From NCBI GenBank assembly GCA_016704305.1, contig JADJAL010000013.1:62001-126000 (forward strand): a stretch of DNA of 64,000 bases, read 5' to 3'. The notes under the pieces are model-generated. The model was not told where the DNA came from. It was given only the letters and a program-made list of their open reading frames with translations, and made no database searches. The DNA is from Haliea sp. Lineage in GTDB: Bacteria; Pseudomonadota; Gammaproteobacteria; Pseudomonadales; Halieaceae. The position numbers and the translations under genes were made by a program. This document shows positions 38,940 to 46,592 of the stretch, one piece after another (within the stretch, counting starts at the first letter, position 1; each line of letters opens with the position of its first letter).

Positions 38940-39566
38940 ATGTCTGACCAATTTGAATTGATCGCAGAAGTACGAACCGACCTGGGGAAAGGTGCGAGCC
39001 GCCGCCTGCGTCGTTTCGATGGCCGTGTACCCGGTATCATCTACGGTGGGGACAAAGCGGCCCAGCCTGTCAGCCTGATCCGCAAGGATCTGGAAAAGGC
39101 GCTGGAAAACGAGGCCTTTTATTCGCACGTGCTGGCCGTCAAGGTCGGCGACGTAACGGAAAAGGCTATTCTCAAGGACATGCAGCGCCACCCCGCCAAG
39201 AATCGCGTTACGCATGTGGATTTCCTGCGCATCGACGACAACGTGGCGATCAAACTGCACGTGCCGATCCACTTCCTCAATGAGGACACCTGCTACGGCG
39301 TCAAGACGCAGGGCGGCATGATCCAGCACCAGGCGACCGACATCGAAGTACAGTGTCTGCCGGCCGACATTCCCGAGTTCATTGCAGTGGATATGCTGGC
39401 CGTGGAAACCGGCCAGATCATCCACCTCTCCGACGTGGTCCTGCCTGCTGGCGTGACATCGGTAGCGCTGGCACTGGGTGAAGACCACGACCTCGCGATC
39501 GCCTCGGTTATCGCACCCAAAGGCGGTGACGATGCATCTGACGCCGCTGGTGGCAGCGAGAAGTAG
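38940..39566 (+). CDS. rplY: 50S ribosomal protein L25/general stress protein Ctc
   Basis: This is the 5S rRNA-binding ribosomal protein, long Ctc-type form. The 208-residue product has the L25 domain (FELIAEVRTDLGKGASRRLR, VPGIIYGGDKAAQPVSL, AILKDMQRHPAKNRVTHVDF) and the TL5-like C-terminal domain (GVKTQGGMIQHQATDIEVQC). The ribosome site is AAAGGAG. It lies between prs and pth as expected. Confidence 0.96.
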   Translation: MSDQFELIAEVRTDLGKGASRRLRRFDGRVPGIIYGGDKAAQPVSLIRKDLEKALENEAFYSHVLAVKVGDVTEKAILKDMQRHPAKNRVTHVDFLRIDDNVAIKLHVPIHFLNEDTCYGVKTQGGMIQHQATDIEVQCLPADIPEFIAVDMLAVETGQIIHLSDVVLPAGVTSVALALGEDHDLAIASVIAPKGGDDASDAAGGSEK

Positions 39567-39598
39567 ACCCTCGCTTCACCGCATGTGCTTAATTCGCA

Positions 39599-40186
39599 TT
39601 GACTGCCATCAAGCTGGTTGCGGGACTGGGCAACCCCGGTAGCGAATACCGGGGTACCCGTCACAATGCGGGTGCCGATTTCGTGCAGGCATTGGCAAGG
39701 CACTGCGGCGCCACCCTGCAACCCGAAGCGCGTTTTCACGGCCTGACCGGGCGGCTTACGCTGGCCGGTCACGACCTGCGCCTGTTGATCCCCACTACAT
39801 TCATGAATCGCAGCGGTACGGCGGTGGCCGCGATGGCGGGGTTTTTCAAGATCCCGCCTGAAAGCATCCTGGTCGCCTACGATGAGCTGGATATCCCGGC
39901 GGGCTGTGCGCGCTTCAAGCAGGGCGGCGGACTCGGCGGCCACAACGGCCTGCGCGACATCCTGCCAGCGCTGGGCAACAATGCGAACTTCCACCGGCTG
40001 CGCATCGGCATCGGCCATCCGGGCCACGCGTCGCGCGTGACAGGCTACGTGCTGGGCGCGCCGTCGCCAGCGGACCGGGAGCGTATCGACGCCTGCATCG
40101 ATGAAGCGATCGCCGCCCTGCCGCTGCTGCTCGAGGGCGACAGCACCAAGGCGATGACCCGCCTACACAGTTTTAGCGCAGCCTGA
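39599..40186 (+). CDS. pth: Peptidyl-tRNA hydrolase
   Basis: Pth recycles peptidyl-tRNAs released from stalled ribosomes. The 195-residue product starts at TTG and has IKLVAGLGNPGSEYRGTRHN with the catalytic His, LLIPTTFMNRSGTAVAAMAG, VAYDELDIPAGCARFKQGGG and GGHNGLRDI. The length is normal. Confidence 0.96.
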   Translation: MTAIKLVAGLGNPGSEYRGTRHNAGADFVQALARHCGATLQPEARFHGLTGRLTLAGHDLRLLIPTTFMNRSGTAVAAMAGFFKIPPESILVAYDELDIPAGCARFKQGGGLGGHNGLRDILPALGNNANFHRLRIGIGHPGHASRVTGYVLGAPSPADRERIDACIDEAIAALPLLLEGDSTKAMTRLHSFSAA

Positions 40187-40213
40187 GGCTGCCCACAGAG
40201 ACAGGACTAGAGT

Positions 40214-41308
40214 ATGGGCTTTAATTGCGGCATCGTCGGCTTACCCAACGTCGGCAAATCCACGTTGTTTAACGCCCTCACCAACGCGGGCATCGGCGCG
40301 GAGAACTTTCCGTTTTGCACCATCGAGCCCAACGCGGGGATCGTACCGGTTCCCGACCCGAGGCAGCGCAAGATTTCCGCCATCGTCAAACCGCAGAAAG
40401 AAGTGGCGACCACGATGGAGTTTGTGGACATTGCCGGGCTGGTCGCCGGCGCCTCCAAGGGCGAAGGCCTCGGCAACCAGTTTCTCGCCAACATTCGCGA
40501 AACGGATGCCATCGCCCACGTCGTGCGCTGCTTTGCCGATGACAACGTGATCCATGTGGCCAACAAGATCGACCCCAGGGCCGACATCGACATTATCAAC
40601 ACGGAGCTGGCACTGGCTGACCTGGACAGCTGTGAAAAGCAATTGCAGAAAGTGATACGCACCGCCAAGGGTGGCGACAAGGACGCTATCGCGTTGAAGG
40701 CACTGCTGGAAAACAAGCTGCTGCCGCACCTGAACGAGGCGCGACCCGTGCGCTCGCTGGCGCTCAATGACAGCGAGAAGGCGCTCATGCGGCCGCTGTT
40801 CCTGTTGACCGGCAAACCGACGATGTATATCGCCAACGTCGACGAAAGCGGTTTTACAAACAACCCGTACCTGGATGTGGTGAACGCGATAGCGGCAGAG
40901 GAAAACGCCATCGTCGTCGCCATCTGCAACAAGCTGGAGGCGGAAATCGCCGAACTCGATAACGAGGAGCGCCTCGAATTCCTGCAGGACCTGGGCATGG
41001 AAGAGCCCGGCCTCGACCGCGTGATTCGCGCCGGCTACGAGCTGCTACAGTTACAAACCTACTTCACCGCCGGCGTGAAAGAAGTGCGCGCCTGGACGGT
41101 GAAAGTCGGCGCCACCGCGCCCGAGGCCGCCGGCGTCATCCACACCGATTTCCAGAAAGGCTTTATCCGCGCCGAAGTGATCGCCTACGACGATTTCATC
41201 AAGTACAACGGTGAACAGGGCGCCAAAGACGCGGGGCGCTGGCGCTTGGAAGGCAAGGAATACGTGTTGCAGGACGGCGACGTGATCCATTTTCGGTTCA
41301 ATGTCTGA
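40214..41308 (+). CDS. ychF: Redox-regulated ATPase YchF
   Basis: YchF is an Obg-family P-loop protein that prefers ATP and takes part in stress and translation control. The 364-residue product has the G1 motif GIVGLPNVGKSTLFNALTNA, EFVDIAGLVAGASKGEGLGN, a noncanonical specificity motif, a coiled coil and the C-terminal TGS domain (TYFTAGVKEVRAWTV, EGKEYVLQDGDVIHFRFNV). It is the last core gene before the island. Confidence 0.97.
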   Translation: MGFNCGIVGLPNVGKSTLFNALTNAGIGAENFPFCTIEPNAGIVPVPDPRQRKISAIVKPQKEVATTMEFVDIAGLVAGASKGEGLGNQFLANIRETDAIAHVVRCFADDNVIHVANKIDPRADIDIINTELALADLDSCEKQLQKVIRTAKGGDKDAIALKALLENKLLPHLNEARPVRSLALNDSEKALMRPLFLLTGKPTMYIANVDESGFTNNPYLDVVNAIAAEENAIVVAICNKLEAEIAELDNEERLEFLQDLGMEEPGLDRVIRAGYELLQLQTYFTAGVKEVRAWTVKVGATAPEAAGVIHTDFQKGFIRAEVIAYDDFIKYNGEQGAKDAGRWRLEGKEYVLQDGDVIHFRFNV

Positions 41309-41334
41309 GCAAAGCCGGGCGGGGTTGCTGAATC

Positions 41335-41363
41335 TTGACTTGCCCCGCCAAAATGCGGAAAAT
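41335..41363 (+). promoter_or_regulatory. Sigma-70 promoter for tRNA-Met
   Basis: TTGACT (41335-41340) and GAAAAT (41358-41363) are separated by exactly 17 bases and followed by a GC-rich discriminator GCGCGCCTC, as in stable RNA promoters under stringent control. The tRNA begins 40 bases further on. A GGCGGGG/CCCCGCC stem (41318-41349) overlaps the promoter and may end ychF transcription. Confidence 0.65.
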
Positions 41364-41403
41364 GCGCGCCTCTTCGGGACCGCTGGTCCCCACTCTCGAC
41401 AAT

Positions 41404-41480
41404 GGCTACGTAGCTCAGCTGGTTAGAGCACAGCATTCATAATGCTGGGGTCGGTGGTTCAAGTCCACCCGTAGCTACCA
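41404..41480 (+). tRNA. tRNA-Met (elongator, anticodon CAT)
   Basis: This is a 77-base tRNA with encoded CCA: D arm TAGCTCAGCTGGTTAGAGCA, anticodon loop TTCATAA, T arm GGTTCAAGTCC. It starts GGCTACG and ends CGTAGCTACCA, so position 72 is T, giving a G1-U72 wobble where elongator tRNA-Met usually has G-C. An integrase gene ends 36 bases downstream on the other strand, so the 3' half is the likely attachment site. Confidence 0.95.
41457..41480. other. Inferred attachment site at the 3' end of tRNA-Met
   Basis: Integrases of this type use the T arm and 3' end of a tRNA as attB, and the recombinase gene lies next to it reading towards it. No second copy of the segment GGTTCAAGTCCACCCG was found by eye further right, so the other junction is probably outside the window or the element has decayed. 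Confidence 0.4.
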
Positions 41481-41515
41481 ATTTTCCTTTTAAAAATCAG
41501 CGTCTTCCGGATAGC

Positions 41516-42649
41516 TCAAACCGTCTTCAGATTCTCCCTCCTCCCCATTGCGGGAGATTTGCGGGAGTTTTCATTTCTGATCAACGTTAGCGTCGGTGCT
41601 GAACTACCCGACCAGCTCACTTTCTCCACCGCGTCTATCAGTTCCCCAATTTCTGCAGCGGAGTAATGCGTGGTGATCTGGCCGTTTTTATGGCCCAGCA
41701 GGACTTGCCGGGTTTCATGACTGACACCTTTGGCGCGCAAACGGCGACCGAAAGTATGCTTCAAATCATGTACCCGTACTTGCGGCAAACCAGCCTCCTC
41801 CCGCGCACGGCGCCAAGCCTTGGTATTGATGCGATCAACTGGCTTACCCTTTGAGTAGGTGAATACATACTCCGAACTCTTGCCGCGCTGACGATTGATC
41901 ACCGCTCGCGCCTCAGCGTTCATCACCACCAATCGATCCTCACCATTCTTAACACCATTACCGGGGACAACAAATACACTGGTTTTCAGCTCGGGAATCG
42001 ATACCTCCCAGTGCCACCGCAAACAAGTCACTTCCTGCTCCCGCGTTCCAGTATTGACCTTGAACAACGCCATTTCCCTTAAGTGTTCCGGCAAGCGCGC
42101 AAACAACCTCGCCTGCTCGTCCCATGATAGGGGATACGGCTTTCGGGCATCGTCACGATCGAGCAACTGCAGCAAGGGAGCTGTTTCAAGCCAGGTCAAA
42201 CCGGACTCATCCCGCCACAATCGGGCAGCCAAAGTCAGAATTCGCCGCACCACCGCCAGATCGCGGTTGATGGTATTGGCTCTCATACCTTGCGTACGAC
42301 GGTGCTGGATAAACTCCGCCAGCGTACCCTGATGAACCTGGCGCAATGGCAGATCGCCTATATGCTGGTCCAGAATTTTCAGGGATTGTGCGTAGCGGCC
42401 AATACTGCGTTTATGCTGATAATCCAGCAAAAACTTGGTGGCCGCCTGCCGAAAAGAATGCTCAACTCGAATACCGTAGACATTCGCTTTGCGCAACTCT
42501 TCCAATCGTCGAATCAGGTATTGTTCCGCCTCCTTGAGTTCACTTGTTCCAGTGCTCTCGTGAAGTCGGCCATATCCCCTGACGCATTTATCAATGTGCC
42601 AGATGCCCTGGGTGCCTCTTTTGTAGAGGCCCGGGATTCGCTTTGACAT
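41516..42649 (-). CDS. Tyrosine recombinase, site-specific integrase
   Basis: This is a 377-residue phage/island-type integrase. It starts MSKRIPGLYKRGTQGIWHID, followed by the arm-binding region and a SAM-like core-binding domain (FRQAATKFLLDYQHKRSIGR, RANTINRDLAVVRRILTLA). The catalytic domain has Arg in FKVNTGTREQEVTCLRW, the box VHDLKHTFGRRLRAKGVSHE, GHKNGQITTHYSAAEI and the Tyr in HYSA. The box has HxxK rather than HxxR, as in some relatives. It reads towards tRNA-Met. The first 136 bases overlap the excisionase-like gene in another frame. Confidence 0.92.
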   Translation of the reverse strand: MSKRIPGLYKRGTQGIWHIDKCVRGYGRLHESTGTSELKEAEQYLIRRLEELRKANVYGIRVEHSFRQAATKFLLDYQHKRSIGRYAQSLKILDQHIGDLPLRQVHQGTLAEFIQHRRTQGMRANTINRDLAVVRRILTLAARLWRDESGLTWLETAPLLQLLDRDDARKPYPLSWDEQARLFARLPEHLREMALFKVNTGTREQEVTCLRWHWEVSIPELKTSVFVVPGNGVKNGEDRLVVMNAEARAVINRQRGKSSEYVFTYSKGKPVDRINTKAWRRAREEAGLPQVRVHDLKHTFGRRLRAKGVSHETRQVLLGHKNGQITTHYSAAEIGELIDAVEKVSWSGSSAPTLTLIRNENSRKSPAMGRRENLKTV

Positions 42650-42864
42650 AGGAAATCTCCTCTATGCTTTGGCGAACACCCACAGCGGTTCATATATTGC
42701 TCCGCCCAGGCGTCCATTTCAAGCCGATCAAATGCAATGCCCTGCTTACCGATTGGAATCTCCGTCAGACTCGCCCGAACTTCCCGGTTAAATCGGTTCT
42801 TGTCCATGCCCAAGTAGCTGGGAGCATCGCGCAAACGGATGAATCGAGGGAGAAGAATGGTCAT
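42514..42864 (-). CDS. Excisionase-like DNA-binding protein
   Basis: The product is 116 residues. The first 60 (LPRFIRLRDAPSYLGMDKNR, then EIPIGKQGIAFDRLEMDAWA) form a MerR/AlpA-like winged helix as in excisionases. The C-terminal half, read over the integrase start, is polar and ends ADFTRALEQVNSRRRNNT. It lies between the two recombinase genes, four bases after the end of the upstream one. The probable job is directing excision of the island or controlling the integrase. Confidence 0.75.
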   Translation of the reverse strand: MTILLPRFIRLRDAPSYLGMDKNRFNREVRASLTEIPIGKQGIAFDRLEMDAWAEQYMNRCGCSPKHRGDFLCQSESRASTKEAPRASGTLINASGDMADFTRALEQVNSRRRNNT

Positions 42865-42867
42865 GTT

Positions 42868-43734
42868 CTAGCGCCCCAGATACACCGCAGTAATCTGTTC
42901 CCTGACATGGCCTAGCTCCTCGCTGATAGTCAGCCGAGCCCGCTGATCGGTCTCCCTTTGGGACTTGGTGAGCTGCGCTTTGGCAGGCCCGCCTCCATGG
43001 GGGGAGTGCCAGCCGGTGAGTTCCAGGTAGCGTTGCTGGGCATAGGCATGACGCAGGCCATGCATTTTCGATAGCCCGGCATTGGCGGTGTGGCGCTCGT
43101 AGATTCTCAGTTGTTCAATATATTGTCGGCCCCCGGGAATAAGGGAACCCAGGCCGGCCAGTTGCTTGGCTTCTTCAAGCAAGTCTCGCTGTTCAGAGGT
43201 GCGGATGGGGACCGTGCGTTCCCGCCCGCCCTTGGTCCAACTGGCCTTCAGTTGCAGGTGATCACCCCGATCCGCCCACCGGGGCTGGATCTTGAGGGCT
43301 TCTTCTCGTCTTAGCCCAAAGGCCTGTTGCAGGCGCAGGCTCATGCGTACGTGTTCATCCTTAACCTGAGAAAGCGGTTCCTTCGCCAGGTCCCTTGCTT
43401 TGCTCTCATGGGACACAAACTGCCGGTCCGGTATGCCATAGAAGTCATTGGCGCTGGCCACGACGGCCCGTTTGTTCACCTTCTCGGCCCACCAGCGCAA
43501 ACAACTCATCCGATTCTTGATGGTCCCGGGGGAGAGGTTTTGTTGCAGCCACTGGTCGACCAGGGCCTGGACATGCTTTTGTTTGAGGGACGTGGCTTTC
43601 AGCTGTCTGAAGCCCAGGTCATGTAACTGGTTGGCGATGGCACTGAGTTGTCTTTCCCGGCCCACGCGCGTTTCAAAGCTGCCCTCATGGCTGTGCTTGC
43701 ATAACAGTTTCAGTTGGTAGTTCAGGTCTCGCAT
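42868..43734 (-). CDS. Second tyrosine recombinase (integrase-domain protein)
   Basis: The product is 288 residues of the integrase-domain family found in island modules. The N-terminal SAM-like part includes RQLKATSLKQKHVQALVDQW. The catalytic part has Arg in QQAFGLRREEALKIQPRWAD, Lys in KASWTKGGRERTVPI, HGLRHAYAQQRY, and LGHVREQITAVYLGR with the Tyr two residues from the end. All catalytic residues seem present. It is the first gene of a three-gene minus-strand set with the excisionase and the integrase. Confidence 0.85.
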   Translation of the reverse strand: MRDLNYQLKLLCKHSHEGSFETRVGRERQLSAIANQLHDLGFRQLKATSLKQKHVQALVDQWLQQNLSPGTIKNRMSCLRWWAEKVNKRAVVASANDFYGIPDRQFVSHESKARDLAKEPLSQVKDEHVRMSLRLQQAFGLRREEALKIQPRWADRGDHLQLKASWTKGGRERTVPIRTSEQRDLLEEAKQLAGLGSLIPGGRQYIEQLRIYERHTANAGLSKMHGLRHAYAQQRYLELTGWHSPHGGGPAKAQLTKSQRETDQRARLTISEELGHVREQITAVYLGR

Positions 43735-44624
43735 AGTGTTGTTTCCTTCGGTGAGTGTTTCTGATCACCTGGCAACAGAAGCTGCGCAGGTCCGCCAAGC
43801 GGTACGATCACGGGACACCAATCCCGGTTGACCTGAATGTGTCTGGCCCTAGACAACACGGTGTGTTTTCGAATGAAAACTGGCCCGTGCAAACCAACGG
43901 TTATCCAGCCAGGGGCTGGGGTAGATTTACCTCCTTATGTGAAAAGAGCAGAACGCACTGACCGTCAGTGCGTTTTCGGGGTTGAAGAGACTGAGGATTA
44001 GGTGGGGCACGCGCCCGTCTATCAACAGCGTTTTGGAACAGATCCCCGTAACAAGCGGGAGAGATTTAAAAGAACGGCACCCAGACAATGCGGCACCGCG
44101 ATGCTTCGAAGATGGACCCGGTCATGACTGACCGCTGCGTCAATAAAGGTCCGAAGGGACGCATTCAGCAGATTCCGATGCTGCCGGAAACTACCTACCC
44201 CGTTCGCTTTCGCAAGGTGGGGTCTTCCTTGCCACTTTAAGCGCAGTGGCCGCGACAAAATTCTGTGTTGGTGCCTACAATACGAACCAAAAATACGGCT
44301 GTCACAGAGAACTCGACCTGAATCGGAGGTGCTTTTTATCGAACGTCTGGCGCTTTGGTAGTCAGTACCTCGTCGGGGAAGCGACTTCTGGGGTAGCGAG
44401 GGAAATTTCGAGCCCACAAATCCGCAAGTTTAGGCGCTTGATGGAGTGGGTCCAGTGGAACCACCCCTGATTACACATGGAACAGAAGTGTTGCTGCGTT
44501 TATTGCCATAGAGCACGGGCGCCCACGTCACTACCCGCTGCGCCTGGCAGTGACTTGGGCTCGCCTGAATACCGATACAACACCTTTTCGAGTCTGGACA
44601 GCGCCTGCGCACGCCGGGTGGGAC
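43735..44624. other. Intergenic and degraded sequence, no intact gene
   Basis: About 890 bases. The first 250 are the leader of the recombinase gene and contain the 23-base palindrome described separately. The rest has short open frames on both strands without any recognisable motif. IS256 remnant sequence follows directly. Confidence 0.5.
43952..43974. repeat. 23-base inverted repeat upstream of the recombinase operon
   Basis: AACGCACTGAC, one C, then GTCAGTGCGTT: perfect 11-base arms around a single base. The one-base centre fits a dimeric protein operator better than a hairpin, although four T follow on the plus strand. It lies 218 bases before the start of the recombinase gene. Confidence 0.5.
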
Positions 44625-44897
44625 TTATGGTTCTGATATTGCGGAGCGTCCACTGTAAGGCGGGCAGCTGTTCATGTACTTGCGGGTGTCCCACGTAGTG
44701 CTGGAAACATGCCTGAGCCTGGCTACAACGAGCATCAGTACCGAGTTGCCATCAGGGAAAGAACCCACGACTTTCGTTCTACGCCGGGCCTCCTTGAGCA
44801 GCCGCTCCACCGGATTGTTGGTCTTGATCTTGAGCCAGTGCTGCGGTGGATACGCGAAGTAGGCGAAGGTTGGCCAAGGCATGCGACAGGATGCCAT
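44625..44897 (-). pseudogene. IS256 family transposase, C-terminal fragment
   Basis: The fragment reads PPQHWLKIKTNNPVERLLKE, then ARRRTKVVGSFPDGNSVLML and VARLRHVSSTTWDTRKYMNS, the conserved end of mutator-type (IS256) transposases. The DDE core and N-terminus, about 300 residues, are gone, and the ending is changed after KYMN. No terminal repeats were recognised. Confidence 0.8.
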
Positions 44898-45300
44898 CTG
44901 GGCCTGTGTTAAAAATCATTTCCGCGACGGGGGCATCGGGCACATGTACCAGTGAATAGGGCTTTGCAACTTTTTCACTATCAATTGTCAGTTTCGCTCT
45001 CACGCACTGGCATGCTTCGAACGGCAATGATTGTACTTCGATATGCAGGTAATATAGCCAGGGTATTTGCGCTGCATTGCTTGACCCGGCCGTTTATCAT
45101 TTTTGAACGAACAATTTGTGCTGGCGTCGGCATAGTGTTCCCCCAATTAGGAACTACTAAATGTCAGGCCATTCGTATCGGCTAATCACCTGTCTCTTGC
45201 GAACAGCTAGTCAGGGATGCAGCGCCGAAAATCCAGCCACCGATTGCGATCCTGAGCACATGTTTACAAGCTGCGTGCGGGCCTTATCGCAGTCAAAAAT
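44898..45300. other. No gene recognised
   Basis: 403 bases between the IS256 remnant and the cupin gene. Only short unconvincing frames are present. Base composition is more AT-rich than the core region to the left. Confidence 0.4.
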
Positions 45301-45630
45301 CTAATGCTTGAAAATGATGGTGAGCAAAATTATCGAATCAGCTATGGCTGCTAGTGAGTGCCGCTCGTTGGGTGCTAAATACAACAATTGCCCCGGTCCC
45401 AAAATCTGGGAAATACCCATTGCCGTAAATTCTGTACTTCCCTCTATGCAATGTATTGTAATTGGCCCGGAGACCTGATGCTCTTTGAATACTCTTCCCG
45501 CCGGAATTACCAGGCGCGCAACTTCCAATTCCTTGGTCCTCAAGACTACCTTGGTTTTCTCAACCGCTATATCCTGAGCCCAGGTTTTTAAATCAACGAT
45601 TTCGTTGGGTTTCGCGTGATGTGTTGACAC
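45301..45630 (-). CDS. Small cupin-domain protein
   Basis: The product is 109 residues and forms one cupin barrel: VARLVIPAGRVFKEHQVSGP, then ITIHCIEGSTEFTAMG, GQLLYLAPNERHSLAAIADS, ending ILLTIIFKH. The classic metal site is reduced: one His in motif 1 (KEHQ) and one in motif 2 (ERHS). Start GTG after a strong AAAGGAGAA site. It is the last gene of the minus-strand arm of the NorR divergon. The ligand or enzymatic role is unknown. Confidence 0.75.
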   Translation of the reverse strand: MSTHHAKPNEIVDLKTWAQDIAVEKTKVVLRTKELEVARLVIPAGRVFKEHQVSGPITIHCIEGSTEFTAMGISQILGPGQLLYLAPNERHSLAAIADSIILLTIIFKH

Positions 45631-46100
45631 GATTCTTCTCCTTTCGAATGTTCATTATTCCAACGTTCAGTCTGGAAATGCTTTGCCGATGAATGAGGTG
45701 TCCCCAATACCCTGGACTCTGATGACAATCGGGCAGTCGATAGTGCATGTGCCATTCGAGTCGCAATGGACTTCGCATTGAATTTAAGTGTCTCACCACG
45801 TTCCCCCACGAAATGTGCATCTATGCATTGATGAAACAGAGTGAGCCATCTCTGAACGTGATGGGGTTCCATTTCTGATCTCATGTTCAGCGGTTTGCGG
45901 GTTTGATAGGGATTACCGTTGAACGAGTCGATTCGAAAAAGAAGCATTTCCCAAAAACTGACTATCCGGGGAATATGAACCTCGAGATCCACCTCGGCAA
46001 TTTCAGTAAAGAAGAAGCCAATTTCTGGATCTATCAGTGCTTTCTCATAGAAACATCGAATCAGAAAATTAAGATCGTCTCGATCCTTGATTTCGGTCAT
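45588..46100 (-). CDS. Group III truncated haemoglobin
   Basis: This is a 2-on-2 globin of the group III class. MTEIKDRDDLNFLIRCFYEK, ALIDPEIGFFF, HIPRIVSFWEMLLF, and RWLTLFHQCIDAHFVGERGE with the proximal-His helix are clear. The role in NO or peroxide chemistry is suggested by context: it is next to a NorR gene and opposite hmp. The ATG at 46100 is chosen over 46139 because it fits the family N-terminus and leaves eight bases to the previous gene. The 170-residue length is about 40 longer than usual; the tail after SSESRV has no family match and runs over the ribosome site of the cupin gene, so a frameshift near 45720 is possible. Confidence 0.85.
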   Translation of the reverse strand: MTEIKDRDDLNFLIRCFYEKALIDPEIGFFFTEIAEVDLEVHIPRIVSFWEMLLFRIDSFNGNPYQTRKPLNMRSEMEPHHVQRWLTLFHQCIDAHFVGERGETLKFNAKSIATRMAHALSTARLSSESRVLGTPHSSAKHFQTERWNNEHSKGEESCQHITRNPTKSLI

Positions 46101-46108
46101 GGCAGCTA

Positions 46109-46420
46109 TTACAGGCGGTGCATACCTGCCAAGCAGCATTCATGGACAATGTTTTCGCAGGGGGTGGTCATAGGGATTGGGGCACCGGGGTTTAAGCGCA
46201 TGAAGTCATTGATTTCAAGTTGCCTGCCGGCAATGAGGTGCATGATATAGCTGAGCGTGAGTGCCGCCGCGCCCAGTAGAATGCTGATGTGGGCGCCGAC
46301 TTGCGCCTGCAGTGCAAAGGTATCGTGTGCGGCGAAACCGACATAGGCCCCGATGGTCATTGTTCCCAAGGACAGTGGCATAAAGACTGTGGCGATGTGA
46401 TTCAGTGTGCGCGCTTCCAT
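46109..46420 (-). CDS. Small two-helix membrane protein in the NorR divergon
   Basis: The product is 103 residues and is not recognised. Two hydrophobic segments are seen, ATVFMPLSLGTMTIGAYVGF (residues 9-28) and HISILLGAAALTLSYIMHLI (near 43-62), then a polar tail with three Cys/His-rich spots (TTPCENIVHECCLAGMHRL). The start ATG follows GGAGATTT. It is the first gene behind the sigma-54 promoter at 46485-46500, and is followed by the truncated globin and the cupin. A membrane role in NO response is plausible but only from its place. Confidence 0.7.
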   Translation of the reverse strand: MEARTLNHIATVFMPLSLGTMTIGAYVGFAAHDTFALQAQVGAHISILLGAAALTLSYIMHLIAGRQLEINDFMRLNPGAPIPMTTPCENIVHECCLAGMHRL

Positions 46421-46484
46421 GGTAAATCTCCGTGGCGTATTGAATGTTGGCTGGATTTGCCTCCAAGGCTCTTGTAATAGGAGA

Positions 46485-46500
46485 AGCAACGAATATGCCA
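46485..46500 (-). promoter_or_regulatory. Sigma-54 promoter for the globin/cupin arm
   Basis: On the minus strand TGGCATATTCGTTGCT matches the consensus TGGCAC-N5-TTGCW in all but one base, with exact spacing. It lies 65 bases upstream of the small membrane protein start. A GT-N7-AC motif (GTAATAAAAAC, 46511-46521), the type bound by NorR in E. coli, is just upstream; one such site alone is weak evidence. Confidence 0.8.
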
Positions 46501-46592
46501 TGCTAATATTGTAATAAAAACAAATAGATATAGACTGCGGTATCAATATGGAGCACAGTGAATGTTATTAATATGACACTAGTAAAATCTAA

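Noticed and set aside
41318..41349. GGCGGGG/CCCCGCC stem as a ychF terminator
   Set aside because: Loop of 18 bases, no T run, and it overlaps a strong tRNA promoter; noted there only.
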